Source: Candidatus Bathyarchaeota archaeon (GTDB taxonomy: Archaea > Thermoproteota > Bathyarchaeia > Bathyarchaeales > UBA233). From it: 5,170 bases of DNA. The DNA is taken from contig JARYMR010000102.1 in the NCBI GenBank assembly GCA_029907045.1, positions 1 to 5,170 on the forward strand, given 5' to 3'. Under the pieces are notes generated by a model. The model made no database searches, was not told the origin of the DNA, and saw nothing but the letters and a program-made list of their open reading frames with translations. Below, piece after piece: positions 1 through 4,480 of this stretch (position 1 is the first letter of the stretch; each line of letters begins with the position of its first letter). The position numbers and the translations under genes are program-made.

Positions 1-14
1 TTAAACGTAAATTT

Positions 15-221
15 TTATCTATCCCGCCCGATCACCCCACAATTTTTAGAACTCTGAGAATTAGAGATATTTCCTAAATTTTCACCTTTTAAACGTCTGA
101 TAGCTTCTTTTAAGGCATTTTCTGCTATTTTAGAAACATTTAAGCCTAAAGCTTTAGCTTCTCTAAAAACTTCCCATTTAAATCACAATCGTACTGCTTG
201 TATTACAAATATAAAAGAATC
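15..221 (-). pseudogene. Remnant of a ribbon-helix-helix (antitoxin- or integrase-associated) protein, in-frame TGA
   Basis: Read on the minus strand, positions 182 down to 15 encode 55 residues. They include a recognisable helix-turn-helix stretch, AKALGLNVSKIAENALKEAI, followed by RRLKGEN and a TAA stop at 15-17. This resembles the second half of CcdA/MetJ-type ribbon-helix-helix domains, which occur in archaeal antitoxins and at the N-termini of some archaeal integrase-type proteins; that resemblance is from memory. Upstream in the same frame, positions 186-221 read DSFIFVIQAVRL, a plausible beta-strand region. It is separated from the helices by a TGA at 183-185. No ATG or GTG start and no ribosome binding site were found for either part, so the gene appears dead. 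The C-terminal tail ends in NCGVIGRDR, encoded by a tRNA-end-like sequence. Recognition of the fold is moderately sure; function is unknown. Confidence 0.5.
24..39 (+). other. tRNA 3'-end-like 16-mer (possible old attachment site)
   Basis: The bases CCGCC CGATCAC C CCA have the layout of a T-stem 3' strand, a 7-nt acceptor strand, a discriminator C and CCA. The preceding seven bases, ATCTATC, match the T-loop pattern TTCRANY only partly. No T-stem 5' strand and no tRNA body lie upstream, so this is not a tRNA gene. It lies within the last codons of the ribbon-helix-helix remnant on the other strand. Integrase genes that use a tRNA 3' end as attachment site can show this arrangement. It could be chance. 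Confidence 0.2.
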
Positions 222-241
222 TCGTATGCCAAGCCATACGA
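222..241. repeat. 7-bp inverted repeat (TCGTATG / CATACGA), 6-nt loop
   Basis: TCGTATG at 222-228 and CATACGA at 235-241 are perfect reverse complements around the loop CCAAGC. The repeat lies just upstream of the ribbon-helix-helix remnant. It could be an operator or a hairpin. No T-tract follows on either strand, so a terminator role is unlikely. Confidence 0.35.
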
Positions 242-260
242 CTTTGAGAATGGAGAATGT

Positions 261-298
261 AAATAAAATAAAAATGCCCAAAGCATTTCGCTAAGGGC
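261..298 (-). terminator. Terminator-like hairpin plus T-rich tract for the protease operon
   Basis: On the minus strand the sequence reads GCCC TT AGC GAAAT GCT TT GGGC, a stem with a TT/TT internal loop. It is followed directly by ATTTTTATTTTATTT. It begins about 30 bp after the TAA (330-332) that ends the out-of-frame 3' part of the metalloprotease gene, where a terminator would be expected. Archaeal termination depends mainly on T-tracts, so the T-rich part may matter more than the stem. Confidence 0.6.
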
Positions 299-329
299 CT
301 TGCATCAATGTGATACTCAAAAGGAAAGT

Positions 330-444
330 TTAATAGGGAATTGGTTTTGGTTCCCAGTTACCTCCACCTGGGCGTTGCTTGAAGTAGGCTGCTAACGTTC
401 TTTTGCCAGTAATCTCGATTGCTATTGAGGGGTAGAAACTTTTT
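330..444 (-). pseudogene. Out-of-frame 3' end of the metalloprotease gene (end of a B-repeat-like domain)
   Basis: The main protease frame stops at a TAG (422-424) just after the residues WLVDGWQK. In the neighbouring frame, entered at the five-base homopolymer at 440-444 (AAAAA on the coding strand), the sequence continues as SFYPSIAIEITGKRTLAAYF and then KQRPGGGNWEPKPIPY, ending at TAA 330-332. Joined, YEFNYWLVDG...YPSIAIEITGKRTLAAYFK has the typical ending of divergent InlB B-repeat-like beta domains: an F-x-x-W-x-x-DG strand, then a T-G/D-x-x-T-L-x-A-x-F strand. One extra A in the run restores the frame and adds 36 residues. The cause may be a real indel, a consensus error, or -1 slippage on AAA. 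Confidence 0.75.
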
Positions 445-1351
445 GCCAACCATCAACTAACCAATAATTAAATTCGTAGCCAACGTGGACGTCACAAACT
501 TCGAATACATAAGTAGCGGCTGAGTCGAATGTTATACAGCCGGGCTCAATCAGCTCAGTGAAGTTGACGATTAAGAAGGAACATTTTGGATAGCATGGGT
601 CTTTGTGGCGGAGAATTAATAGGTTTTCTTGAGGGGCAAATTGGTACATAAGTTTGTAGGCGTTTATTACATTATCGCAACTTGTACACCAATCATAAGA
701 AATAAAAGCACAAAGAACATCCCTAAATACCACAAACAAGTAGCCATCCTCCCCGATAAAATTCAGATAATGAGTGTGAGTAGCCATGACACAGCAAGTT
801 GGATCGTTTTTAAGGTGGTCGTCAGCATAAAAGAGATGACTAACCTCATGCTGTACAAGATTGTCATCTTCCCAGTAGGTATTTGGCCATTTTAGCAAGA
901 TGAAAGTTTTTCCTTGGTCTAAATATTCTGGCCATGGCGATAGACCAAGAACGGGTAGTGAATCGGCGGGTGTTGATTGAAAAGTAATGCCAATGATTGC
1001 GTCAACATAGTTTTGCCAATGTTCTCCATTGTACCATTGACCGAGATAGGTTCCGGTTTCTTCTGCCAATTCATCCCAAAGGGTATACATTGATGTTTTA
1101 CTATCGTCACTATCCCATTCTAAGAAGCCCAAGATTCTTAGGTCAATATCAAAGTTTGCCACCAATGCTTCATCGCCTCTTTCAATTTGAAGCGAAGCCC
1201 AATCCTTCCAAGAATAGGAAGATCGCCATACATCCCTCTCTTCTTCGTCGCCAAAGACCAGCACATAAACTGGTTTGTCTCCTTCGTAATCGTCGAGTTC
1301 GCTCATTGCGCCTTCTTCAGGATATTGGGCATACGGATTTGTAGTATTCAA
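422..1351 (-). CDS. Secreted zinc-metalloprotease-like protein, main body (frame broken at both ends)
   Basis: This open frame of 309 codons begins at a TTG. Its central feature is NLVQHEVSHLFYADDH at residues 164-179: an HExxH zinc motif (His168, Glu169, His172) with a further His179. CCVM at 186-189 follows and looks like the Met-turn of metzincins. The spacing from His172 to His179 is one residue longer than the usual metzincin HExxHxxGxxH. Asp177, Asp178 or His179 could be the third ligand. Residues 28-76 (PVYVLVFGDEEER...DIDLRILGFLEW) look like the start of the catalytic domain. There are nine Cys, including a WCTSC motif at 221-225, which suits an exported protein with disulfides. From about 245 the chain resembles a B-repeat-like beta domain that the TAG cuts short. 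No signal peptide is present in this frame; one lies directly upstream in another frame. The likely intended role is extracellular proteolysis, substrate unknown. Protease assignment is from motifs only. Confidence 0.7.
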   Translation of the reverse strand: MNTTNPYAQYPEEGAMSELDDYEGDKPVYVLVFGDEEERDVWRSSYSWKDWASLQIERGDEALVANFDIDLRILGFLEWDSDDSKTSMYTLWDELAEETGTYLGQWYNGEHWQNYVDAIIGITFQSTPADSLPVLGLSPWPEYLDQGKTFILLKWPNTYWEDDNLVQHEVSHLFYADDHLKNDPTCCVMATHTHYLNFIGEDGYLFVVFRDVLCAFISYDWCTSCDNVINAYKLMYQFAPQENLLILRHKDPCYPKCSFLIVNFTELIEPGCITFDSAATYVFEVCDVHVGYEFNYWLVDGWQKVSTPQ

Positions 1352-1521
1352 ATAACTTTCACTTGTGCAATTAACTGACGCGAGAATGGTGGCTGGTCGG
1401 CTGGTGAACCGTATGTAATTTGAAAATCTTCAACACAAGTAGGTATTTGGGCGGAAACTGGAATGAGATATCCGCAGGTAAATGGCATTAACAAAGCGAG
1501 AATTAAAATTGCATTCTTCAT
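1348..1521 (-). CDS. Signal-peptide leader frame, probably the 5' end of the split metalloprotease gene
   Basis: This frame encodes 57 residues. A strong ribosome binding site, GGAGGAG, lies six bases before the ATG at 1519-1521. That ATG is preferred over the upstream in-frame ATG at 1564-1566. Residues 1-24 (MKNAILILALLMPFTCGYLI, then PVSA) form a classical Sec signal peptide with probable cleavage near PVSA|Q. The mature part, IPTCVEDFQITYGSPADQPP..., stops at TGA 1348-1350. That TGA overlaps the TTG that opens the protease frame in the sequence ATTTGAAT. One extra base in the nearby AAA or TTT run would fuse the two frames, for example QVKVI-LNTTNPY. The start overlaps the stop of the upstream membrane-protein gene by ATGA, so translation is probably coupled. 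It could instead be an independent small secreted peptide, but the fused reading is more likely. Confidence 0.65.
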   Translation of the reverse strand: MKNAILILALLMPFTCGYLIPVSAQIPTCVEDFQITYGSPADQPPFSRQLIAQVKVI

Positions 1522-1961
1522 TCTTTTCTCCTCCAATATAGTATTCCAAATACTCCTGTAAAACACCAGCCACCAGCGATTCTTACTCCTCCAATAACAA
1601 GATAGCTGACTGGCTGCGGTTGACCAGGAGTAACATTAAGGTAAGAGATTTGGTAGAATCTCCCATTGCGTTCCCATTTAAATATCAGATTTTCAACTTC
1701 TGACCACTCTTCGGTTGATCCTACTTGAAGCCAAGTGGCAGTTTCACCAGCCTCAAAATCATTGATTTCAAAGATTCCTAATTCCTCAGGATAATACCAT
1801 TTGGCAGGCTCGCCTTGATAAAGAAATGCATAATAGACTAACCCCCTATAACGCCCATCGGTAGTGGTTTCTTTTGTTGCATAGGCAACATAAATCCCAG
1901 TTAGCACCATCATCAAAACTGCAGATAACATTGCTATTTTCCTTATAATTGCTTTTTCCAT
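1518..1961 (-). CDS. Small exported protein with C-terminal membrane anchor, unknown function
   Basis: The product is 147 aa and I do not recognise its family. Residues 1-28 form a signal peptide: charged MEKAIIRK, a hydrophobic stretch, and probable cleavage after AYA. Residues 29-118 are a polar, aromatic-rich domain expected outside the cell, with one possible N-glycosylation sequon, NVT, at 109-111. Residues 119-143 are hydrophobic and glycine-rich, ending in YWRRKE, a stop-transfer tail. The topology is therefore type I, with the domain anchored on the outer face of the membrane. A near-perfect ribosome binding site, AAGGAGGTGA, precedes the ATG. Its TGA overlaps the next ATG (ATGA), coupling it to the signal-peptide/protease reading frames. 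It may be an anchor, partner or inhibitor of the protease; that is inference from position only. The gene is intact, unlike its neighbour. Confidence 0.75.
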   Translation of the reverse strand: MEKAIIRKIAMLSAVLMMVLTGIYVAYATKETTTDGRYRGLVYYAFLYQGEPAKWYYPEELGIFEINDFEAGETATWLQVGSTEEWSEVENLIFKWERNGRFYQISYLNVTPGQPQPVSYLVIGGVRIAGGWCFTGVFGILYWRRKE

Positions 1962-1967
1962 TCGTTT

Positions 1968-1977
1968 TCACCTCCTT
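1968..1977 (-). promoter_or_regulatory. Strong ribosome binding site of the 147-aa gene
   Basis: The minus strand reads AAGGAGGTGA six bases before the ATG. This is an almost full complement of the 16S rRNA 3' end and fixes the start codon. Confidence 0.85.
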
Positions 1978-1982
1978 ACTTT

Positions 1983-2015
1983 CGGTTCTTCTCACCTTCA
2001 ATTTTTAAAGAACCG
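1983..2015. repeat. 8-bp perfect inverted repeat over the core promoter (candidate operator)
   Basis: CGGTTCTT at 1983-1990 and AAGAACCG at 2008-2015 are exact reverse complements with a 17-bp spacer. The arms are 25 bp apart centre to centre. The upstream arm overlaps the TTTAAAAA TATA candidate, and the downstream arm lies close to the expected transcription start. A repressor bound here would block the promoter. As RNA it could also form a hairpin, but the long spacer makes that weaker. Confidence 0.5.
2002..2009 (-). promoter_or_regulatory. Candidate TATA box of the exported-protein/protease operon (proximal)
   Basis: The minus strand reads TTTAAAAA. A start about 26 bp downstream would fall near 1980, leaving a leader of about 18 nt that just contains the ribosome binding site. 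It overlaps one arm of the inverted repeat. Confidence 0.45.
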
Positions 2016-2083
2016 TTAATCAAATTGATAGCACAATTACATTTTATTTCAAGAGTTAAAAAAGTTTTTTGAATTTGGAATAA

Positions 2084-2091
2084 ATTTATAT
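2084..2091 (-). promoter_or_regulatory. Alternative distal TATA box of the operon
   Basis: The minus strand reads ATATAAAT, closer to the archaeal consensus than the proximal candidate. The 13-bp iterons end a few bases upstream of it, where archaeal activators often bind. A start near 2060 would give a leader of about 100 nt containing the inverted repeat. Confidence 0.35.
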
Positions 2092-2095
2092 GAGA

Positions 2096-2131
2096 ATTTT
2101 CTAGAAGATTTTTCTAGAAGATTTTTCTAGA
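2096..2131. repeat. Three 13-bp iterons with TTCTAGAA cores
   Basis: Units start at 2096, 2109 and 2122. The consensus is TTTTTCTAGAAGA; the first unit has A at position one, and the third is incomplete and ends in CTAGACGG. Each carries a TCTAGA palindrome, and the first two the longer TTCTAGAA. The exact 13-bp period and palindromic cores suggest repeated protein binding sites. They lie just upstream of the distal TATA box of the protease operon. Confidence 0.6.
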
Positions 2132-2282
2132 CGGGAATTTCGTGTCTAAGAAGGTTGCTTTGGTGAGGAGAAGATTCTTGATAGTTGGAGTGTTTTAATT
2201 GAGTGCTCAGAGTAGGGCTGATGATTTTTGCAGGTTAGTAGCTTCCTCGAGGAATTGAGATTTAAATCGTCTCACCATTGCT
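2132..2282. other. Intergenic region without a recognisable gene
   Basis: I find no credible coding frame on either strand; short frames here lack ribosome binding sites and recognisable composition. The only structure noted is a 12-bp perfect palindrome, TTCCTCGAGGAA, at 2243-2254. Confidence 0.5.
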
Positions 2283-2477
2283 TTAACTTTCTTTTTTTCG
2301 GGGGATACGATATAGTTCTATATACCCGCATTCTTTACAGGCGTATGCTTTGCAATTCTCGGTGCGAAAAAGCCAACGACTTAAAGACTTTGAAAATTGA
2401 ACTGGTGCAAGGTATCCCTACAATAGTCCTTCCAACATTTCTCCACCACATTTGGGGCACTTCTTTACTTCACTCAT
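2283..2477 (-). pseudogene. Small zinc-ribbon protein interrupted by one in-frame TAG
   Basis: From the ATG at 2475-2477 the frame reads MSEVKKCPKCGGEMLEGLL, then TAG (codon 20, 2418-2420). It continues in the same frame as GYLAPVQFSKSLSRWLFRTE...AYACKECGYIELYRIPRKKES, with TAA at 2283-2285. The paired motifs CPKCGG (Cys7, Cys10) and CKECGY (Cys47, Cys50) form one zinc ribbon, of which only the first knuckle survives before the stop. The full frame would be a 64-residue protein of the common archaeal zinc-ribbon type. It lies 65 bp after hutH on the same strand and has a weak GGTG site before the ATG. The simplest reading is a nonsense mutation. Read-through or TAG recoding is possible but unsupported here. 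Function is unknown. Confidence 0.7.
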
Positions 2478-2542
2478 AACTAACACCCGTTTTCATTCTA
2501 CATGAATTCAAATTCTGTTCATCATTAATTATGTGTCTCTTT

Positions 2543-4060
2543 TTATAAGTGTGCCTTTTTGATTATTTGTTTGATTTTTTCTATGTCTTTGCTTAGTACC
2601 CTGTCTTCTTTTAGTGGTGGAACGTTTTTTCTTATTGTGGTGTAGGCTTTTTTTGTTCCTTTTCCGAGTTTTTCTGGTCCGCGGAAGTCTATTGCTTGGG
2701 TTGCGCAGAGAAGCTCTATAGCTATTATATATTCAGTGTTTTCTAGGATTTGCATGGCTTTTTGGGCTGCTGTTGTTCCCATGCTTACGAAGTCTTCGAA
2801 GTTTGCTGATGTTGGAATTGAGTCTACGCAGGCTGGATGGGCTAAAACCTTGTTTTCCGAAGCAAGAGCAGCTGCAGTGTATTGTAGGGTCATTAAGCCG
2901 CTGTTTAGTCCTGTTTTTGTTTCTGGTGGGAGTAGGAAGGCTGGTAAGCCATTGTTGAGTTTTTCGTCGAGAAGTCTAGCGGTTCTTCTTTCTGAAAGGT
3001 TGCCAACGATGGTTAGGGCTATTCCAAGAATGTCCATGGCAAGAGATATTGGCTGTCCATGGAAGTTTCCTCCAGAAAGGCAAAGTTCTTCTTCGGGAAA
3101 GATTAGCGGATTATCTGTGGCTGAGTTGATTTCTATTTCCACAACTTTTCTTGTGTAGGCTAGGGCGTCTCTTGCAGCCCCCAAAATTTGCGGTGTGCAC
3201 CTTAGGCTGTAGGGGTCGTGAGGACGCTTCAGTTTTTCAAAAGCTTCTTTTCCTGTTTGGGTGAGTTGGCTTCCAATAATCATTTCTCTTATGTTTTTTG
3301 CTGTTATAGCTTGTCCAGTATGAGGTCTTACTTTGTGGATTTTTTCGTGAAAGGCGTCAGAAACGCCGAGCAATGCTTCAAGGCTTAAGGCGGCTGCAAT
3401 CTCCGCCGTTTTAATTAGATTTTCAGCATCATAAACTGTTAGTGCGGCTATGGCTGTCATCAGTTGGGTGCCGTTGTTGAGGGCTATGCCTTCTTTAGAT
3501 TCTAGTTGAATAGGTTTTATGTTAGCTTCTTCTATTGCCTCTTTTCCATTCATCACTTTTCCTTTGTATTCGGCTTTTCCTTCGCCTATAAGCACCAAAC
3601 TCATATGCGATAATGGGGCTAGGTCTCCGCTTGCTCCTACAGAGCCTTTTGCTGGGATTATTGGATGCACCCTTTTGTTTAGCATTTCCACTATTGTTTC
3701 AAGTGTTTCTAAGCGTATGCCAGAATACCCCTTAGCAAGAGTATTCGCCCGTAATAGCATTAGGGCGCGGACGATTTCTGTGCTTAAAGTTTTTCCAACG
3801 CCTGTGGAGTGGCTTCTGATAAGGTTTGTTTGCAGTTTTCTATTTTCTTCAGGCGTGATGGTTTTGTTGCTTAAGGCGCCGAAGCCCGTGCTGACGCCGT
3901 AAATTATCTGTCCTTCTTTGACAAGTTTTTCCAAAACTTCTCGGCCTTTCTTCACTTTCGCTTTTACTTTTTCTGGTATTACGACTTTTGCGTTTTCTCT
4001 TGCAACCTTTACAACGTCTTCAATAGTTAAGGTTTCTCCGTCAATGCATACTTCATGCAT
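2543..4060 (-). CDS. hutH: Histidine ammonia-lyase (histidase)
   Basis: The product is 505 aa, the usual length of HutH. The cytosolic, normally homotetrameric enzyme converts L-histidine to trans-urocanate and ammonia, the first step of histidine degradation. The MIO cofactor forms from Ala143-Ser144-Gly145 in GSVGASGDLAPLSH. Other family landmarks are Tyr54 in YGVSTGFG, the histidase-type Ser83-His84 pair in RSHSTGVG, Asn196 in LNNGTQ, Tyr284 and Arg287 in DPYSLR, Phe333 in GGNFHGQP and the SANFED motif near 420. Two positions differ from bacterial HutH as I remember it: HDPYSLRC instead of QDPYSLRC, and SANFEDFVSM instead of SANQEDHVSM. The start MHEVCIDGETLT was chosen because AAGGAGGA lies eight bases upstream and it matches the usual N-terminus. 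An in-frame GTG 30 codons upstream adds residues unlike the family. It diverges from the LSm gene. No hutU, hutI or transport gene is visible. Confidence 0.95.
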   Translation of the reverse strand: MHEVCIDGETLTIEDVVKVARENAKVVIPEKVKAKVKKGREVLEKLVKEGQIIYGVSTGFGALSNKTITPEENRKLQTNLIRSHSTGVGKTLSTEIVRALMLLRANTLAKGYSGIRLETLETIVEMLNKRVHPIIPAKGSVGASGDLAPLSHMSLVLIGEGKAEYKGKVMNGKEAIEEANIKPIQLESKEGIALNNGTQLMTAIAALTVYDAENLIKTAEIAAALSLEALLGVSDAFHEKIHKVRPHTGQAITAKNIREMIIGSQLTQTGKEAFEKLKRPHDPYSLRCTPQILGAARDALAYTRKVVEIEINSATDNPLIFPEEELCLSGGNFHGQPISLAMDILGIALTIVGNLSERRTARLLDEKLNNGLPAFLLPPETKTGLNSGLMTLQYTAAALASENKVLAHPACVDSIPTSANFEDFVSMGTTAAQKAMQILENTEYIIAIELLCATQAIDFRGPEKLGKGTKKAYTTIRKNVPPLKEDRVLSKDIEKIKQIIKKAHL

Positions 4061-4067
4061 AATGTTT

Positions 4068-4075
4068 TCCTCCTT
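4068..4075 (-). promoter_or_regulatory. Ribosome binding site deciding the hutH start
   Basis: The minus strand reads AAGGAGGA, with seven bases between it and the ATG at 4058-4060. It supports the 505-aa product over the 535-aa extension. Confidence 0.85.
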
Positions 4076-4130
4076 ATGCAATATTCTTTTTTGGAATTTG
4101 AGGTTTTCTAAATAAGTCTTTGTGGAAAAA

Positions 4131-4148
4131 GCTTCAGAAAATTGAAGC
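4131..4148. repeat. 6-bp inverted repeat in the hutH upstream region
   Basis: GCTTCA at 4131-4136 and TGAAGC at 4143-4148 flank a 6-nt loop. With the TATA box at 4190-4200, this lies in a leader of about 109 nt and could form an RNA hairpin. With a promoter nearer the gene it would be an upstream operator. No known riboswitch fold was recognised. Confidence 0.35.
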
Positions 4149-4189
4149 ACAGTTAATTTGCCTTATTTTTTGGAATAGTTTTTCATAAA

Positions 4190-4200
4190 ACTTTTATATT
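4190..4200. promoter_or_regulatory. TATA element between hutH and the LSm gene, usable in both directions
   Basis: On the plus strand CTTTTATATT (4191-4200) lies about 50 bp before the LSm ATG. Transcription would start near 4221, with a leader of about 25 nt, which is typical of archaea. On the minus strand AATATAAAAG is also a good TATA box and could serve hutH with a leader of about 109 nt. The plus-strand use is the more secure. Confidence 0.55.
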
Positions 4201-4246
4201 TGGTGGTTTTGGATATGAGTATTAAGGTAAATAATCTGGTGCTGTC

Positions 4247-4480
4247 ATGGAGCCTAGCAAGAAACCATTAAATGTGCTTGTTAAGCAGTTAAATGCCAAT
4301 ATTGCCGTAGTATTGAAAAATGGTTGCGAGTATAAGGGGAAGATGATTAAGTGTGATGGGCACATGAATATTCTTTTGGAAGGGGCAACAGAATGCCGAG
4401 AAGACCAGTTAATCACAAACTATGGGAATGTCTTATTGCGGGGAAACAACATTCTCTACATTGTGCTTGACATGCATTAA
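4247..4480 (+). CDS. Archaeal Sm-like (LSm/SmAP) RNA-binding protein
   Basis: The product is 77 aa, the full length of archaeal Sm proteins. These form ring-shaped heptamers that bind U-rich single-stranded RNA in the cytoplasm and act in RNA metabolism. The Sm1 motif spans about residues 11-47 and contains CDGHMNILLEG, with Asp37, Met40 and Asn41 at RNA-binding loop positions. The Sm2 motif is NYGNVLLRGNNILYI at 58-72, with the RGNN signature at 65-68. The ATG is preceded by a modest GGTG site and a TATA box about 50 bp upstream. The gene diverges from hutH and converges on the RIO2 gene, sharing the TTAA at its stop. Archaeal Sm proteins are often named SmAP1 or SmAP2; I cannot say which subtype this is. 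Confidence 0.93.
   Translation: MEPSKKPLNVLVKQLNANIAVVLKNGCEYKGKMIKCDGHMNILLEGATECREDQLITNYGNVLLRGNNILYIVLDMH

Noticed and set aside
20..39. A complete tRNA gene at the left edge
   Set aside because: Only the 3' strand pattern is present; no anticodon arm, D arm or T-stem partner is found in the 19 bases available upstream or on the other strand.
997..1344. Plus-strand frame of 115 codons opposite the metalloprotease
   Set aside because: It is an antisense shadow with an Arg/Leu/Pro-rich composition and no ribosome binding site.
2058..2070. AAAAAAGTTTTTT quasi-palindrome
   Set aside because: It is low-complexity A/T sequence in an A/T-rich spacer, with little meaning as a hairpin or site.
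2243..2254. 12-bp palindrome TTCCTCGAGGAA
   Set aside because: It is perfect but isolated, with no promoter or gene positioned to use it; chance is a sufficient explanation.
2228..2479. Plus-strand open frame of 83 codons
   Set aside because: It lies opposite the zinc-ribbon pseudogene, has no good ribosome binding site and no recognisable composition.
2736..3158. Plus-strand open frame of 140 codons opposite hutH, and similar ones at 3519-3902 and 3918-4115
   Set aside because: They are antisense shadows of the hutH coding sequence, without starts or family resemblance.
4061..4150. N-terminal extension of hutH by 30 residues
   Set aside because: It would start at a GTG without a ribosome binding site and is unlike HutH N-termini, whereas the ATG at 4058-4060 has a strong site.
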